A DNA stretch of 64,000 nt from Caulochytrium protostelioides (taxonomy: Eukaryota > Chytridiomycota > Caulochytriomycetes > Caulochytriales > Caulochytriaceae), in the NCBI GenBank assembly GCA_003615045.1, contig ML014113.1, positions 62,001-126,000 on the forward strand, in the 5' to 3' direction. Shown one piece after another: positions 33,526 to 44,847 of the stretch. Every line of letters starts with the position of its first letter. The stretch's first letter is position 1. Position numbers and translations under genes: made by a program. The notes under the pieces were generated by a model. The model saw only the letters and a list, made by a program, of their open reading frames with translations, ran no database searches and had not been told where the DNA came from.

Positions 33526-35776
33526 CGCGGCGTCGTCGTCTTCGGGCGAATGGCACGCGCGAGAGGGATCGAACGGCGGGTGCGCCAATGCAAAATGCAA
33601 AAGGGAAGGGAAGGAAGGGATCGACGCCGATGCCGCCCACAGGCCTGCCCAAGAAAAAGAAAAGAATCCTGACCAAAAAGGGAAGGAAAGGAAAGATTGA
33701 AAAGACCGTCAGGGACTCAAGGCTCACGAGGGGAAAGCCAGCCTCGTCGCATGAACCCAAGAGCTGCGATGGTCGGCACGATCAGCACGCCGACGCGGTG
33801 AGCGACAGCCGGAGGAACGAATCACGTGGCCACAGATGGCGAAGGGCCGTCGATGCCACGGCCGATGTCACGACGCTAATCGATGAGCCGCCGCGGTCAC
33901 TGGATACTCACGACTGGCTGTGGATGCAACCGGGCTCTGAGCATGGGATTCGTTGAGATCGATGGAGGGAAGACGGGATGGATGGATCGAGCGCGCCGTC
34001 TGGACCGGACTCCGCAGGCACGCCGCCGTTCTTCCCTCTGAGGACGGTCCCACACGTCGAATGGCACGATGCGCGACGGTGTGTGGATCGCGTCGGTAAC
34101 CCCCCCAAACCCCGATGACGAGGGGCACGTGGGCTGAACAGAGTCGAGTCGGCGTCAACGCCAAAACAGTTCTAAGAGCAACAGGGCCAACACTCCGGCC
34201 TGGCAGAAGCGGAATGCGGAATGCAAGTAGAAATGGGAGATCGCGACCGCGGTGGTCGGCTGGCTGTCGAGATTGACGGCTGGATGAAAGAACCACCGCA
34301 GATCCGGATCGCAGATCGAGGACGGTAAGCCATGTCCATCGAGAGATCGCCATCATATCACAGACATCAACACACAGAGCAGGTCGATCATCGGGGGGTG
34401 AGTATCAACGGCGTCCGAAACGCAACGGACAAGGCCGGACACAGCAAGGCAAAGGAGGCGGGTGGCCCGTGGCGTGACGCCCCAGCACGGCGCACGAAGC
34501 GAGCCGTAGCGGGCCCCGTGGTGGTGGGCGCAGGCCAGGGCCCTTGACCCCGGGGGTGTCGACGCGGCTGGGTGCGGCGGGTGCGCGGGCATGCTAGGGG
34601 TCCCTGGCCGCGGACGGGTGGCGGCGAGGCGGCGAGGCGGAGGGCGCGTCGGTGACCCAAAGGAGCGAGAAGGCGCACCGCCAGCATGAATGACTTACAC
34701 AATCCACACACAAAGCCGAAAAAGGGCACCCGCTGAAACGAAGGGTGGCAGGCGGCTGAGCGTGGTCAGCTCGTGGCATCCACGGGCCGAGGTGGAGCGG
34801 CGCGTTGACGAGGATGCGAGATCCAATCCGATCCGATGCTGCGGCTAGATCGTCTCCACGGTGTCCTGTTTGAACGGAACGCGATGAGATGTGACGCGAT
34901 GGGGATCTGATGCTATTGTGAACGTGGCGGCGACGGGATCCCATGTGGTCGGCGCAGCCGTCCTGACGTCGGATGTCGCTGATAGCAAGGCAAGCGTGGC
35001 GATCAGCGGCGAGATCGTCGTATGTGACGGTCGTTTCGGGCAATGTGGACCAAATGGGAACGCGGTCGCACCGGTATGCGTGATATGTGCAGCCAAAAAG
35101 GTCCGAGTGCACCCCCGTTCCGTCGAGCACGGGGGAGGTGAAGCAAGAAAAAAAAAGGACGGAAAAAGCAAAGGCCCGGCGCACACGATGTGGACCGCCA
35201 GGGCTCAAGCAAGCGACGTCTTGTGAGAGAAGAGGGGTGTTGTCATGCTAATCGGAAGGAACCGGGACCCGTGCTAGTTGGTTGGTGGTGAAATGCCCGC
35301 GAAGATGGGAATCCAGATCGGAAACAGCGTCGGGATCGGAGGTGATCACAGAAAAAAAAGGAAAATGTCGCGTGAGCCCCCGGAATGTGGGAGACGATGC
35401 CGCGCCAAGGCTCGTGCAACACGAACCGATGCTTACCTGGTGCCAATCGGACGTACGGGGTCATGCGCGATCGGGATTCTCCGTCACGCAATCGATCGCG
35501 CCGTCTCGCGTTGTCGCTGTTGTCGCTGTCGTGTCGTCGTCGCTGTTGTTGTGTGTCGCGGTGGCTGCTGCTGTGGCTCTGATCCGCTGGATCCGTGTGT
35601 AAACCCCGAGATCATCCCCGGCTTCTGAAACGTCCTACACGAAAGGCGGGGACCACGCCGGGGAAAGGCGGCGAGGCGGCGTCGTGACGAAAAGGGGGAA
35701 GCGCTCAAGGGATCGTGGGCCCGAGCGAAAGAGCAAAACGGGTGCATCGAAGATGGCCGTGAGGATGCATGAGCGG

Positions 35777-35806
35777 GTGTGTGTGTGTGTGTGCGTGTGT
35801 GCGTGC
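35777..35806. repeat. GT dinucleotide repeat
   Basis: A GT-rich microsatellite with two interrupting GC steps, in non-coding DNA. Confidence 0.85.
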
Positions 35807-35889
35807 ATGCGTAAGGCCAGCGTGCGCACCGCGCTTCCGTGTGACGGTTCGTGCCGGATCATGCGCGGTGTCCCGCGTTGCCGTAGCCG

Positions 35890-35892
<3 letters not shown>

Positions 35893-35927
<35 letters not shown>

Positions 35928-35931
35928 GCAA
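35893..35931. repeat. CAG repeat outside any gene
   Basis: Five CAG, one CAA, six CAG and one CAA units follow each other. No plausible gene covers the site, although the pattern resembles the polyglutamine tracts of the nearby transcription-factor genes. Confidence 0.85.
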
Positions 35932-36152
35932 CATCCATCGGCGGTCTGGATGGCGTGAGCCCATACGCACGACCGGCTCCGCGGTGCCCCTTGGTGGATC
36001 CATGCTCCATGGCCCTCAGCAGCGATCTCCCGCGATCTTCCCGTCCAGCTTCCCCGTCGATGGCATGCGACGCGGGTCGGGAGGCCCCTGCGATACCCGA
36101 CGCCCGGACGATGTGCAATGGCTGGGTTGAAGCGTGTTCCGCGCGGCGTCCG

Positions 36153-36153
<1 letters not shown>

Positions 36154-36183
<30 letters not shown>
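36154..36183. repeat. GCCGTC hexamer repeat, five units
   Basis: Five exact GCCGTC units in GC-rich non-coding DNA. Confidence 0.85.
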
Positions 36184-36187
<4 letters not shown>

Positions 36188-39100
36188 CCGCGGCCGGACC
36201 AGGACGATCTGGCGACGACGCGCACGGACCGTCCGCCCACGGACGGCGCCCACGCCGGCGCGCCGTCGCCGCTGCGCTTGCCCGACACGCGGCGCCGCGG
36301 TGTGGCGCAGCCTCGCCAGACCAGCATCCGTGGCCGGCCTCGATCCGCGATCACCGGGCCCCGACGACGCCGCGACGCCCGCAACGCCGGCGGCGCCCGC
36401 ATCGCGCGCGTTGGCTGCGGGTGGTGAGACAAAGGCTGGCCGTCCGCATGGCGCACCACCGCCGCCGCGCTCCTCGAGCGCCGCCCGCGGAGAGCCGCGA
36501 CAACCCCCCCATCGCTTTGGCGCCCTCCTGATCCCCCCCACCACCATCGTGGCCGTCCCCGCACCGTCGGAAGGAGCCCCGCCTCGGACGTCCCCATCGC
36601 CCCTATCACACGCGCGCTCCTCGGTGTCCGTGGCTTGTCGCTCCGTGCCCTCGGCACGGCCGCGAGCCTCGGTCACGGCCCACTGGTCTTTTTTTTTGTT
36701 GGCGTCGTATGACTCGGGACGGCTGAGCGGCGGCCGCGCCGTCCGGCAACGTCTGCCGCGGGTGGTCCCCGTGGCCGCCGAGACGAAAGCCCTCGCGTCG
36801 CGCCGTCTCGGGCGCCACACGGTCCAGCGGCGGGCCCGGAGGTGATCGGCGTGGCCGCGTTGCCACAAGACCCCCCGCGCCGGCCCAGCAAGGCCCCTGG
36901 AGGTCCCGTCCCGTCCGCTCCGCATGCGGCGTCCGACGGCGTTTCTTGGGGTCACACAGGACGGCCAACACGTCACGCTCGGCCGCGGTCAGCCGGCCAC
37001 GGCGGCGGCTTCAGGGTGGGGAAGGCCCTTCAGCACGCGGCCAAAGGCCGCCCCTTGCCGAGCCCGAGGCCTTGACCGAGCCCGAAGCGGCGGCCGATCC
37101 TGCCGCTTCCCGCGCGAACAAAACGGGAAAAATGAGGCGTTCGTGGCCCCTTCGTGCGGCAACCCAGCGCGGGCGGCGGCGCCAGGCCGCTCGGGATGCT
37201 GGCGCTGGCGCTGGTCACCCGCGACTGCCGGAGCAGCATCTCGACGCATCGCGTCGCGGAAAACCGCCAGCGGTCGTTGACGTGGCCGCCTCGTCGCGCC
37301 TATCGAACCCCCTCGTCATCACGGGCCTTGAGGTCCACGGCGTCGTATGGCGATGTGCCGCGCCGCGACCATGCCTGGTGGGGCTCGAGGCCGCCAGCAC
37401 GGCTCACGCACCGCTGATCCGTGACCATCGTCTGGGTCCGACCCGACAGAGATGGGGAGATGGGGCCCCTGCTTCCGCCGACCCCCGGAGCGGGCCGGCC
37501 GCTGGCACGGTCGTGAGCTTGGCAAATGACGCGAGGGGAGAGGGCCTTGCCGCGGTCGCCTTCCCCGCGCCGTCGCTCGGTACCATCCCACCCACAGCGG
37601 CCCACACAAGGCCTGCGTTGCCGCTCTCTGCCCGATTTCATTCATACGGCGGACGCCCACGCCGGCCCCTGGCCTTGGGCTTGGCCTTGGACGACATCCG
37701 ACCCCGAGGGTCGTCGGTGGCGCACCGCACCGCATCAGCACGACCTGCCGGCGCGCACGGCCGACGGCCGGAGGCCTCGTTCGCGCGCGTGGGATGGCCG
37801 GTCGCGGCGGACCCAGCGGGGCTCGAATCTTGCGCTCTGTGATGGGGCGGCGCCGCCGCCGGCAGCGGTGGGCGCCTCGCCCGCGGGCTGTCCCCGCCCC
37901 CCTAACAGCGCTGGGCTTGCCGGGCTGGGCGGCGTCCCATCGGCCTCACAGAACACCCCGCGCGGGCATCGGACGCGGGAGCGCATACGGCCGAGTGCAG
38001 CGGCCGCGGGTCGTCCGAGACGGCCGCTCCCATCGGCCCGTCGGCGTGGGTGCACGTCCATGAAGACAACGGCGGCACTCCCCGGCGGACGGGCGCATCG
38101 AGACGGGGCTTGGCGGCGCGCTGGCGGGTCGCGCGCCAACGCTGGTCGGATCGCCCGCGCTACCACGCCATACCCCAGCCGACGGGGGATGGCAATGAAC
38201 GACGGCATACGACCGCATATCACGTCATACCACGGCGGTAGACAGCGGCATCCGGCGGCATGGGCGAGTTGTCTCTTGGTTCCGTGGAAACAGTTCAGGG
38301 GGTTCCATCCGTTGTTCAGACCCCCACGCGGGCGCGTGACAAACGTAAGGATGAGCGCCATGAGAGTCATGCGCCGGAGAGGGGCGAACGCCGAGTGTCG
38401 ATCATCGACACTGTGGGAATGCCAAAGCGGCTGCCACCCAGGTGGCCCGTGGCGCGCGGGGACCGCTGCGCGTCTTGTCCTGTTCGCCCGAGTCAGGCAT
38501 GTAACTACAGGAATGCCGACGTCCAGCCCGATCCCATCTTCAGGACAGATGAGGCATTCAAAGCGTTGCATTCCGAGCGAGTCGCGGCATCGCCGCTGCC
38601 GCGGGCTGCGGCAGCGGGCCGCATTCCCGCCTACATAGCGATCAATGATCTCCTTTCCTGGAACACGGCGGGTGTGAAGACTGGCGCTAGACGCAGGCGT
38701 GCTCGACGGCGACTCGACATCAAGGGGTATGGATCCGATGAGGGGGGCGAAGACGATCTCGGTGTTGACTTGATGCCGACATGCATCGCTGACGCATGCG
38801 GCTCACAAAGCCTCACCAACCCTCGTCATCATCATAGGATGCCTTCCTCGGGCGAACGGGCGAATGACGACGATTCGATGCACTCCAGTCGAGCAGCGTT
38901 CGGGCCCCTCGTCCTCCCCCAGCACCGAGGAAATGTGGTCCACCCGGTCCATGGGATGCGCGCGTCCTACCCCCGACGTGTTCCGATGGATTCCCCTCGG
39001 GCGGAGGCCCCGGCCCGGGGGGGTCCAGGGAGCTTCAAGGGTCTGGTGTCCGCCGTGCCGTGCGCGCGTCGCTCACTGGCAGCGCGGAGGCCGACGGGCG

Positions 39101-39390
39101 CTCGCCTCCCGTAGGCGCGCATCGACCTCCGATGCGACGCACGCGTCCGCCCGGCATGGTCGACCGTTCTGGCGAGATCATGCGGAGACGCGCACGGTGC
39201 CCGTCTTCCCTTGGCGGGCCTTCTGTCAGGCCTGCGGTCGGCCCCGGCCCCGGCCGGTGAATGCCAACCGATACGCAGCCCACCCCGAACACGCGCGGCC
39301 CGGGTGCTCGCGAGACGGCCTTCAGCAGCGCCTCCTGGCCGACGCTTTCTGCCGGGCAGCAGCGCGTCGCACCCTGCTGCCGATCGGGCC

Positions 39391-39418
39391 AGGGTGCAGG
39401 GTGCAGGGTGCAGGGTGC
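39391..39418. repeat. AGGGTGC heptamer repeat, four units
   Basis: Four exact 7-base units followed by degenerate CGGGTGT. The unit is G-rich on one strand but is not the TTAGGG telomere unit. Confidence 0.85.
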
Positions 39419-39531
39419 CGGGTGTAGGCACCGGGACGTCCCTGCGGCCGACAACAGCCGCTCTCGGTCGCCCGGCACCTGTGGCGGCTCTCAGGGCGCA
39501 AGGGGGCTGAGCGGCTGGCGCATGTCTTTCT

Positions 39532-39536
<5 letters not shown>

Positions 39537-39563
<27 letters not shown>

Positions 39564-39566
39564 ACG
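39537..39566. repeat. CCGACG hexamer repeat, five units
   Basis: Five CCGACG units, the third being CCGACA. Related hexamers recur at 57670 and 58861 in this window. Confidence 0.85.
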
Positions 39567-40039
39567 GGGTGATGCCGTAGGGCGTGGAGGCACGCCGCCG
39601 GGCGGGCCAGCGGCGAGCGCCGCGGCAGCGGCCCCCAAAGAACCCGACCGTCGGCTCCCACCGTCTCCCGGCTGGTGACGGACCTCAGATGATACGGGAC
39701 CACGCGCGACGCCAGGGTCACCCGAAGGGCGCCATGGCAGCGCCGGGCAGGTCTCCCGCCGGCGTCGGGTCCCTGTGCCGGTCCCGTCTCGACGATCGCA
39801 GGGCCATGGCACAGCGCTGCGACAAGGCCTGCGCTACGACGTGATCTCTCTGCCGCGGTCAGCCCGTCGCTCTCCTTCTCTCCTTCCCTCGTTTGGCACC
39901 CGTTGCCGCCGTCGCCCAACAGAGCGGACGTGTCCCCGCTGGATTCGGACGCGACCGCCGCCCCGCTCACTAGACCCGCCTCCGCGCCCGCACCCGACCC
40001 GACGGGCTAAGGACGACCCGATCGGGGGGTTCGCTCGCC

Positions 40040-40739
40040 ATGGACTATACCCCGGCTGGGGGCCGGCTCGCCCTCAAAGGCACGCCGAGCGCGACGACGA
40101 AGGGCATCACCAAGAAGAAAAAGAAACGTCCGAGCTGCAGCCGTCGGGCGCTGGAGGAGCGCACCATCAGAGATGCCGAAGAGGCCATTCGGGAGCCGGA
40201 TGGCTCTCTGGGAACCCACATGGGGTCGACCTCTCCGAGCGCTGTCTCGATCGGCGAGGTCGATGTAAACCCCGACGCCGTCGATGAGCACGAGCTGGAT
40301 TTCGCTATGAAGAATCTCGCACGACGGCACACCCGCGATGTGCCGACCAAGACGCCGGCCGAGCTCCGGTTTGCCGAAGCCCAGCGCAAGCGCGTAAGTC
40401 ATACGCTCATTCTTTCATCGGCGACGACCCCATCCGACCCCTGCGGAGAACAACGCCGCGGGTCATTGGATGGGTTTTTTTTTTGGTGATAAGAGATCCA
40501 GGTGATCGCTGAAGTCTTTTTTTTGTGAGATGAGGCACATGACTCACCCAAGATGTGTTTTTTTCGTTGCTGGTGTGTTTGACGCATGATGGACGGCTTC
40601 ATTGTTGGATACGCCTTAGCTGGAAGAGAAAACAGACAAGATCGCCCAGCAGTCGCATCGCGAGCGAGTCCAGAACCTCAACCAGTACCTCGACCGGCTG
40701 AGTGAGCACCACGACATGCCGCGAGTCGGTCCTGGCTAA
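40040..40739 (+). CDS. FAM32A: FAM32A homologue (two exons)
   Basis: The gene is read as exon 1 40040-40393 and exon 2 40620-40739, giving 157 residues. FAM32A is a small basic nuclear protein found at the catalytic centre of the human second-step spliceosome, where it helps 3' splice-site joining. Here the N-terminus RLALKG and the KKKKKRP patch match the family's LKLKG and Lys-rich start. Exon 1 ends KTPAELRFAEAQRKR, matching the human TPAQAAFEKMQEKR segment. Exon 2 encodes HRERVQNLNQYLDRLSEHHD and ends MPRVGPG, matching the human C-terminus (THKQRVEDFNRHLDTLTEHYD, IPKV). The middle, about 45 residues, is longer than in the 112-residue human protein. The ATG sits in tcgccATGg. It stands isolated between two long non-coding regions. 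Confidence 0.9.
40394..40619 (+). other. Spliceosomal intron of the FAM32A gene
   Basis: The 226-base intron starts GTAAGT and ends CCTTAG, in phase 0. It contains three T-rich runs, including one of about 12 T near 40475. Reading through it would end the protein before the conserved C-terminal helix. Confidence 0.85.
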
Positions 40740-41520
40740 GCCGTCAGCCTCAGCCTCATCCGTGCCTTCTGATAACATGGCTTCATTCGTTTTCATTCAT
40801 GTATCTATTTGATTCCCAAGTGCCCTTTTCCAAATGCTTACGAGACAGGACTCCCGCGAAAGCGGCCCGTGAGTCCAGAACACGATCCCACGCTGGCATC
40901 GCGAGCTGGCATGTCGAGCGTGGCGACCCCGCCGAGGGCGTCACCCTGGGTCTCCTCGGTGCGAGGCATTGCGCGCGCCAGTCACGCGCCGCTGCTCGTT
41001 GCTCGGCCCGGCCAGCCGATCGCTACGGCCGAGCGCCATCGAGGGCGATGCGCCTCTGCCGGTCGACCCCGCTCAGCGCCCTGCCTGCCCCGCTTTGGCC
41101 TCGCCCCCCCGCCGGAAAGCACGGTCGGGCGACCTCCGCCGTGAAGGTCGCGCGGACATTGTCGGAGACCGCTGCCTGGGCATCCTCATGGCGACGACGT
41201 CCGACCGGAAACGCCGCGCTGATGCTCCTTTTTTTTTTTCGCCGATGCCCGAGGCAGACAGCGCCGGAGTATCGTGCCCGAGCGAGGGCTCGGGAGCGCC
41301 GGTGGGGAGCAGGCGCGTGCGTCCGCCGTCCCACCCTGGCTGCGGCGACGGCGTGCCGCGAGACCGTCGCGCGGGTGCCGCTGCGCCGGATTTCGCCGCG
41401 TTCGGCGTTCCGGTCCTCGGGCCGGCCGTCGGCCCGACCGAGGAAGGCCGTCCCGGGGCGGCGAGACCCTGCGAGGCCTTTTCCAGCCGATCGTCCGGCC
41501 GCCGCGATCCGCGCGCGCCA

Positions 41521-41558
41521 GCGAGCGAGCGAGCGAGCGAGCGAGCGAGCGAGCGAGC
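41521..41558. repeat. GCGA tetranucleotide repeat, 9.5 units
   Basis: An uninterrupted GCGA microsatellite of 38 bases in non-coding GC-rich DNA. A shorter copy of the same unit lies just upstream of the acyltransferase start at 60719-60730. Confidence 0.9.
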
Positions 41559-42331
41559 CAGCCTGGCGGGACGACGACGGAGGGGACCCTGCCCGCGCGC
41601 GCGGCGCGGCGAGGCGACGCTGCCCCGGCAAGCCGCGTCGCGGTGGTTTTTTTCCTTCTTGTGTGCGGCCGACGGACCGACGAGCCGACGCGCCGAGGAC
41701 CGGCCGCCCAAGGGCCCGGAACGGACCGCCTCCAGTGCCCGCGTGATGGGCGGCTCCCACCAGACGTCGCCGGCGATGGATGGTGGAACGAGCGGCGCCG
41801 CCCGGCGCGGGCCCCGCGGCCGCGTTGCCGCGCCAAGTCCGCCGCGGCGGGGGCAGCGTGGGGCATGGTGGCGTCGGCCGGAGGGGGTTCGATACTCGCC
41901 TTGTCACACGCACCCCGTCACACGCCTGTCGCAGCCTGACCCCCCCTCCCGACGATGCCGGCGATGGCGGCCTGCGGATGAGGGGAGCGACCGTCCACGG
42001 CCCAAGCCGACGCCGGCGGGGCCAGCGGCCATCGCGGCTGGCCGCCATGGCCGAGCGGCAGTTGCCGAGGCCCATGCGGATCCTCGCTGGGCCCGGGCCG
42101 CCCGTCGGTCCGGCGGCATCGGGGGTGGTCGCTCGAGAGGGCGGCCGCCGCCAAGCCAGCCAGCGTCACGTCCGTCGGACCCCGAACTGCCGCGGCAAGG
42201 AGCGGCGATGATGGACGCGCACGGCCGCGTCCCTCCCGCAGCGCGGGCCAGCCGCGTCGCACAGCTCGCCCTGCAGCCTCGCGACACGGCTGCGCTCCGG
42301 CCCTCGCGCCGGTACGCGCGCGCGCGCGCGA

Positions 42332-42363
<32 letters not shown>

Positions 42364-43163
42364 TCGGCGGCGTCGGCGGCGACCGGCCAGCGCTGCCGGG
42401 TCCCACGGCGCCAGACCCGACCGGCGGCCCGGATGAACGCGGTTGCAGCCAGACGCCCGTCCGGATGTGCAGGCGACAATTTTTTTTTCGTGGTTCGCCC
42501 AGCAGCCGGCATAGGGGCTTGGGCTCGTCATGCGCCGCAGCGCGAGCGGAGATTCAGCGGCCGACGGGGACCGGCAGGCCGACCGGCCGGTCCGATCGCG
42601 TGTGCGTGAGTGTCCCGCCCCGCGGGACGCCGACAGGGCGGCCCTGCGATCCCCGCGGCAGCGCGGCCCCTGGCGGGCACGAGCGAGAGGACCCCCCTTG
42701 CGGGAGGACCCCGGACTCGCCGGTGGTGGTGGTGGGCCTGCTTCGCGCGCTTTCTCCTTGCTCCTTTTTTTTCTGTTTGTCGGGTGGTGCTTCCGCAGGC
42801 CAGCGGCCGCTAGGGAACCGCAGGGCCTCGTCGCCGCCCAGCGGGAGCGACGACTCGAGCGGGCCCGACGGTATGATGGCCCACGGCGGGTCGCCGTGGG
42901 TCAGGCCGCGGCGGCGCCGCTGGGTCCTGCGCAACCATGCGATGAGCGCTGCGCGAATCGGCCCAGGGGCGATGGCGCGGCCAGGCCCACTCGGCCGCGC
43001 GGGCAGACGCCCTGACACGCCCGATCCTGACTCGCCGCGGCGGGGTTATCGCCGCACAAGCCGCCCACGGCGTGCCGCCCATCGTCGCTCCAGGACCGGC
43101 CGTCGGCAGGATGACGATGGCGACGATGGCGGAGCCCGCGTCGGAGTATGCACGCCGGTGGCA

Positions 43164-43164
<1 letters not shown>

Positions 43165-43209
<45 letters not shown>
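43165..43209. repeat. CGG trinucleotide repeat, 15 units
   Basis: Fifteen uninterrupted CGG units outside any recognised gene. A shorter, interrupted CGG tract lies at about 42341-42375. Confidence 0.9.
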
Positions 43210-43210
<1 letters not shown>

Positions 43211-44847
43211 CCCAGTGCCGCGCTCGCCGACCGGCTCGGTCGGTGTCACACACGTTGCGTCGGCCGTGGGGGATGCACGAGGTCCGATGAGCCCCCGGTG
43301 GACCCGAGGGGCATGATGCCACAACGGATGCTGCCGAGCTCAGGGTATCGCCGGGGGCGTGTCGGGGACGATCCTGCTGGGTCGGCGCATATCGCCTGAT
43401 CAGCATCCTGCGCAACTCCGATGCGGCGATGATCGAGCGGCGGCAACGGCCTCTCCCGAAGTCGAGCCCCCCCGTCTCGGCCAGCTGCAGGTGCGCACCA
43501 CAACCGCTCTGGGTGTGCAAGTCCCTGTGTCGAGAGACCGATCCCGTCCCATGGTCCATCGCGATCTGGCGTCCGCTTTCGTGATTGCCTGTCCGATTCC
43601 GTGGCACCGACCGCTGCGACCGCGTCGGCTTCTTGGCTGTCGAATCCGCTGGTTCGCATCCTGCCCACCCAACGAGCGATCGCAGCGCCTCTTGTATCGT
43701 TCAAACTGCACGTGTGCCCTGCATTGTCCGGCCGTCATCGCCATCGTCGGTGCCCATCCGCTCTGTTCGCGTACGCCGACTCGTCCGCCATCGGGACCAC
43801 TCGGACCGCACTGTTGGGCCAGATCTGACATCCCCGCGCGGCATCGCATCGCATCGTATCCGGCGGCACAGCCTTCGTCCTTTCCTCTTTGGCCCCGGCC
43901 ATCGTCTTTTCGTCTCGCTAAAGGCCGCAAGGCAAACGGTACCCGACGCAACGGTCCTCGGCCCTCTTTCGACCGGCCTGTCCCCCCTGGCCCCGCCGGC
44001 TTCCCCAACTCCGACGTGGGTAGCCGTACCGACTAGCGCGACGGGGCCTCGCCGTCTCGCTTTCGTTGCGCACTGGCCGCGATCGTGCGAGATCTCGGCA
44101 GCGATCGGAGACACAGGGCTTCGGCCGGCGATCCGCATCGTCCCTTGCATCAGGCGCCACCATCAGGCCTGTTGCCTGCATCGACGTTGTGAGTCGATCT
44201 TGCGGCTCCACCCCCTGAGTTCGGTGGTTTTTTAAAGCAGCCACGATCGCCATCTTTGTCATCTCCATCGGATCGGAACATCATAGCGCATCCACGGCGA
44301 TCGGTCGATATATTGCACTGCGCTCGGATCTGCCGTATCCGTCGTTGGCGCGCTATCAGCTGAAGCTCCGCCCCTGTTCTCTCTTCCGTACGCGACGTAC
44401 CTCGCTTTCCCATTGAGCCTTTTTTCACCGACATTGCATCTTGCTTCATTATCCCACATCTCCCTGTTTATCATCATCATCATCATCAAAGATCTTGGTT
44501 CTTGACGGGCCATCTTCCGCCTTCATACCACTCATCTCTTTGCAAGAGATCCTGATTTTCTTCTTTCTCACGACGGTCTCTCCATTTCTTGCCTCATAGT
44601 CGTCTATTGCGTTGCATTGTGCATTCAACACTCGATCCCGTTCTCTCGTCCCCTTGCATACGCCGGCACCCTTCTTAGGCGTTGATCTTCATTCGCCATT
44701 GCTCGTCTGCCGGCTGATCTCCCTCCCCGCTGAACCCCTGCTACGGGCCCCTTTCCGAACTCCGCGCGATCAGCTTGCGATCGCAGCTCGGGGGGGCCAC
44801 TTGACCGGCTTTCCACGCCTTTTCCGACGCGCCGGCGTCGCCCCACC

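Larger units (their letters stand above)
33526..40039. other. 6.5-kb intergenic region, GC-rich, no recognisable gene
   Basis: No conserved domain was found on either strand. The first 2 kb upstream of the zinc-finger gene are mixed in composition and contain A/G-rich stretches (33600-33710). From about 36000 to 39900 the DNA is very GC-rich and open on both strands, with Arg/Pro/Ala-rich translations typical of chance frames; the longest Lys/Asp-containing one, from 38260, has no ATG-anchored homology I recognise. Several short tandem repeats and a T9 run (36689-36697) are present. Promoters of the divergent flanking genes must lie at the two ends. Confidence 0.5.
40740..44847. other. 4.1-kb intergenic region, extremely GC-rich, no recognisable gene
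   Basis: No conserved protein was recognised. Open frames of up to 546 codons exist in several overlapping frames on both strands and are Arg/Pro/Ala-rich, which argues for composition rather than coding. Pure T runs interrupt the GC-rich DNA at 41229-41239 (T11), 41647-41653 (T7), 42480-42488 (T9) and 42765-42772 (T8). From about 43800 to 44847 the sequence is AT-richer and pyrimidine-rich, with an ATC repeat near 44472-44488; this is the likely promoter and 5' UTR of the GATA gene. Confidence 0.5.

Noticed and set aside
35425-35450. TGCTTACCTGG, resembling the 5' end of U1 snRNA
   Set aside because: The downstream sequence lacks the U1-70K loop, an Sm site and the expected stems.
38260-39114. 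284-codon plus-strand frame with some acidic and basic stretches
   Set aside because: It is less biased than its neighbours but has no recognisable domain or repeat and no clear start context, so it is not called a gene.
40969-42609. Open frame of 546 codons and several overlapping long frames on both strands
   Set aside because: Translations are Arg/Pro/Ala-rich in all frames, overlap each other and show no domain. This is expected in very GC-rich non-coding DNA, where stop codons are rare.
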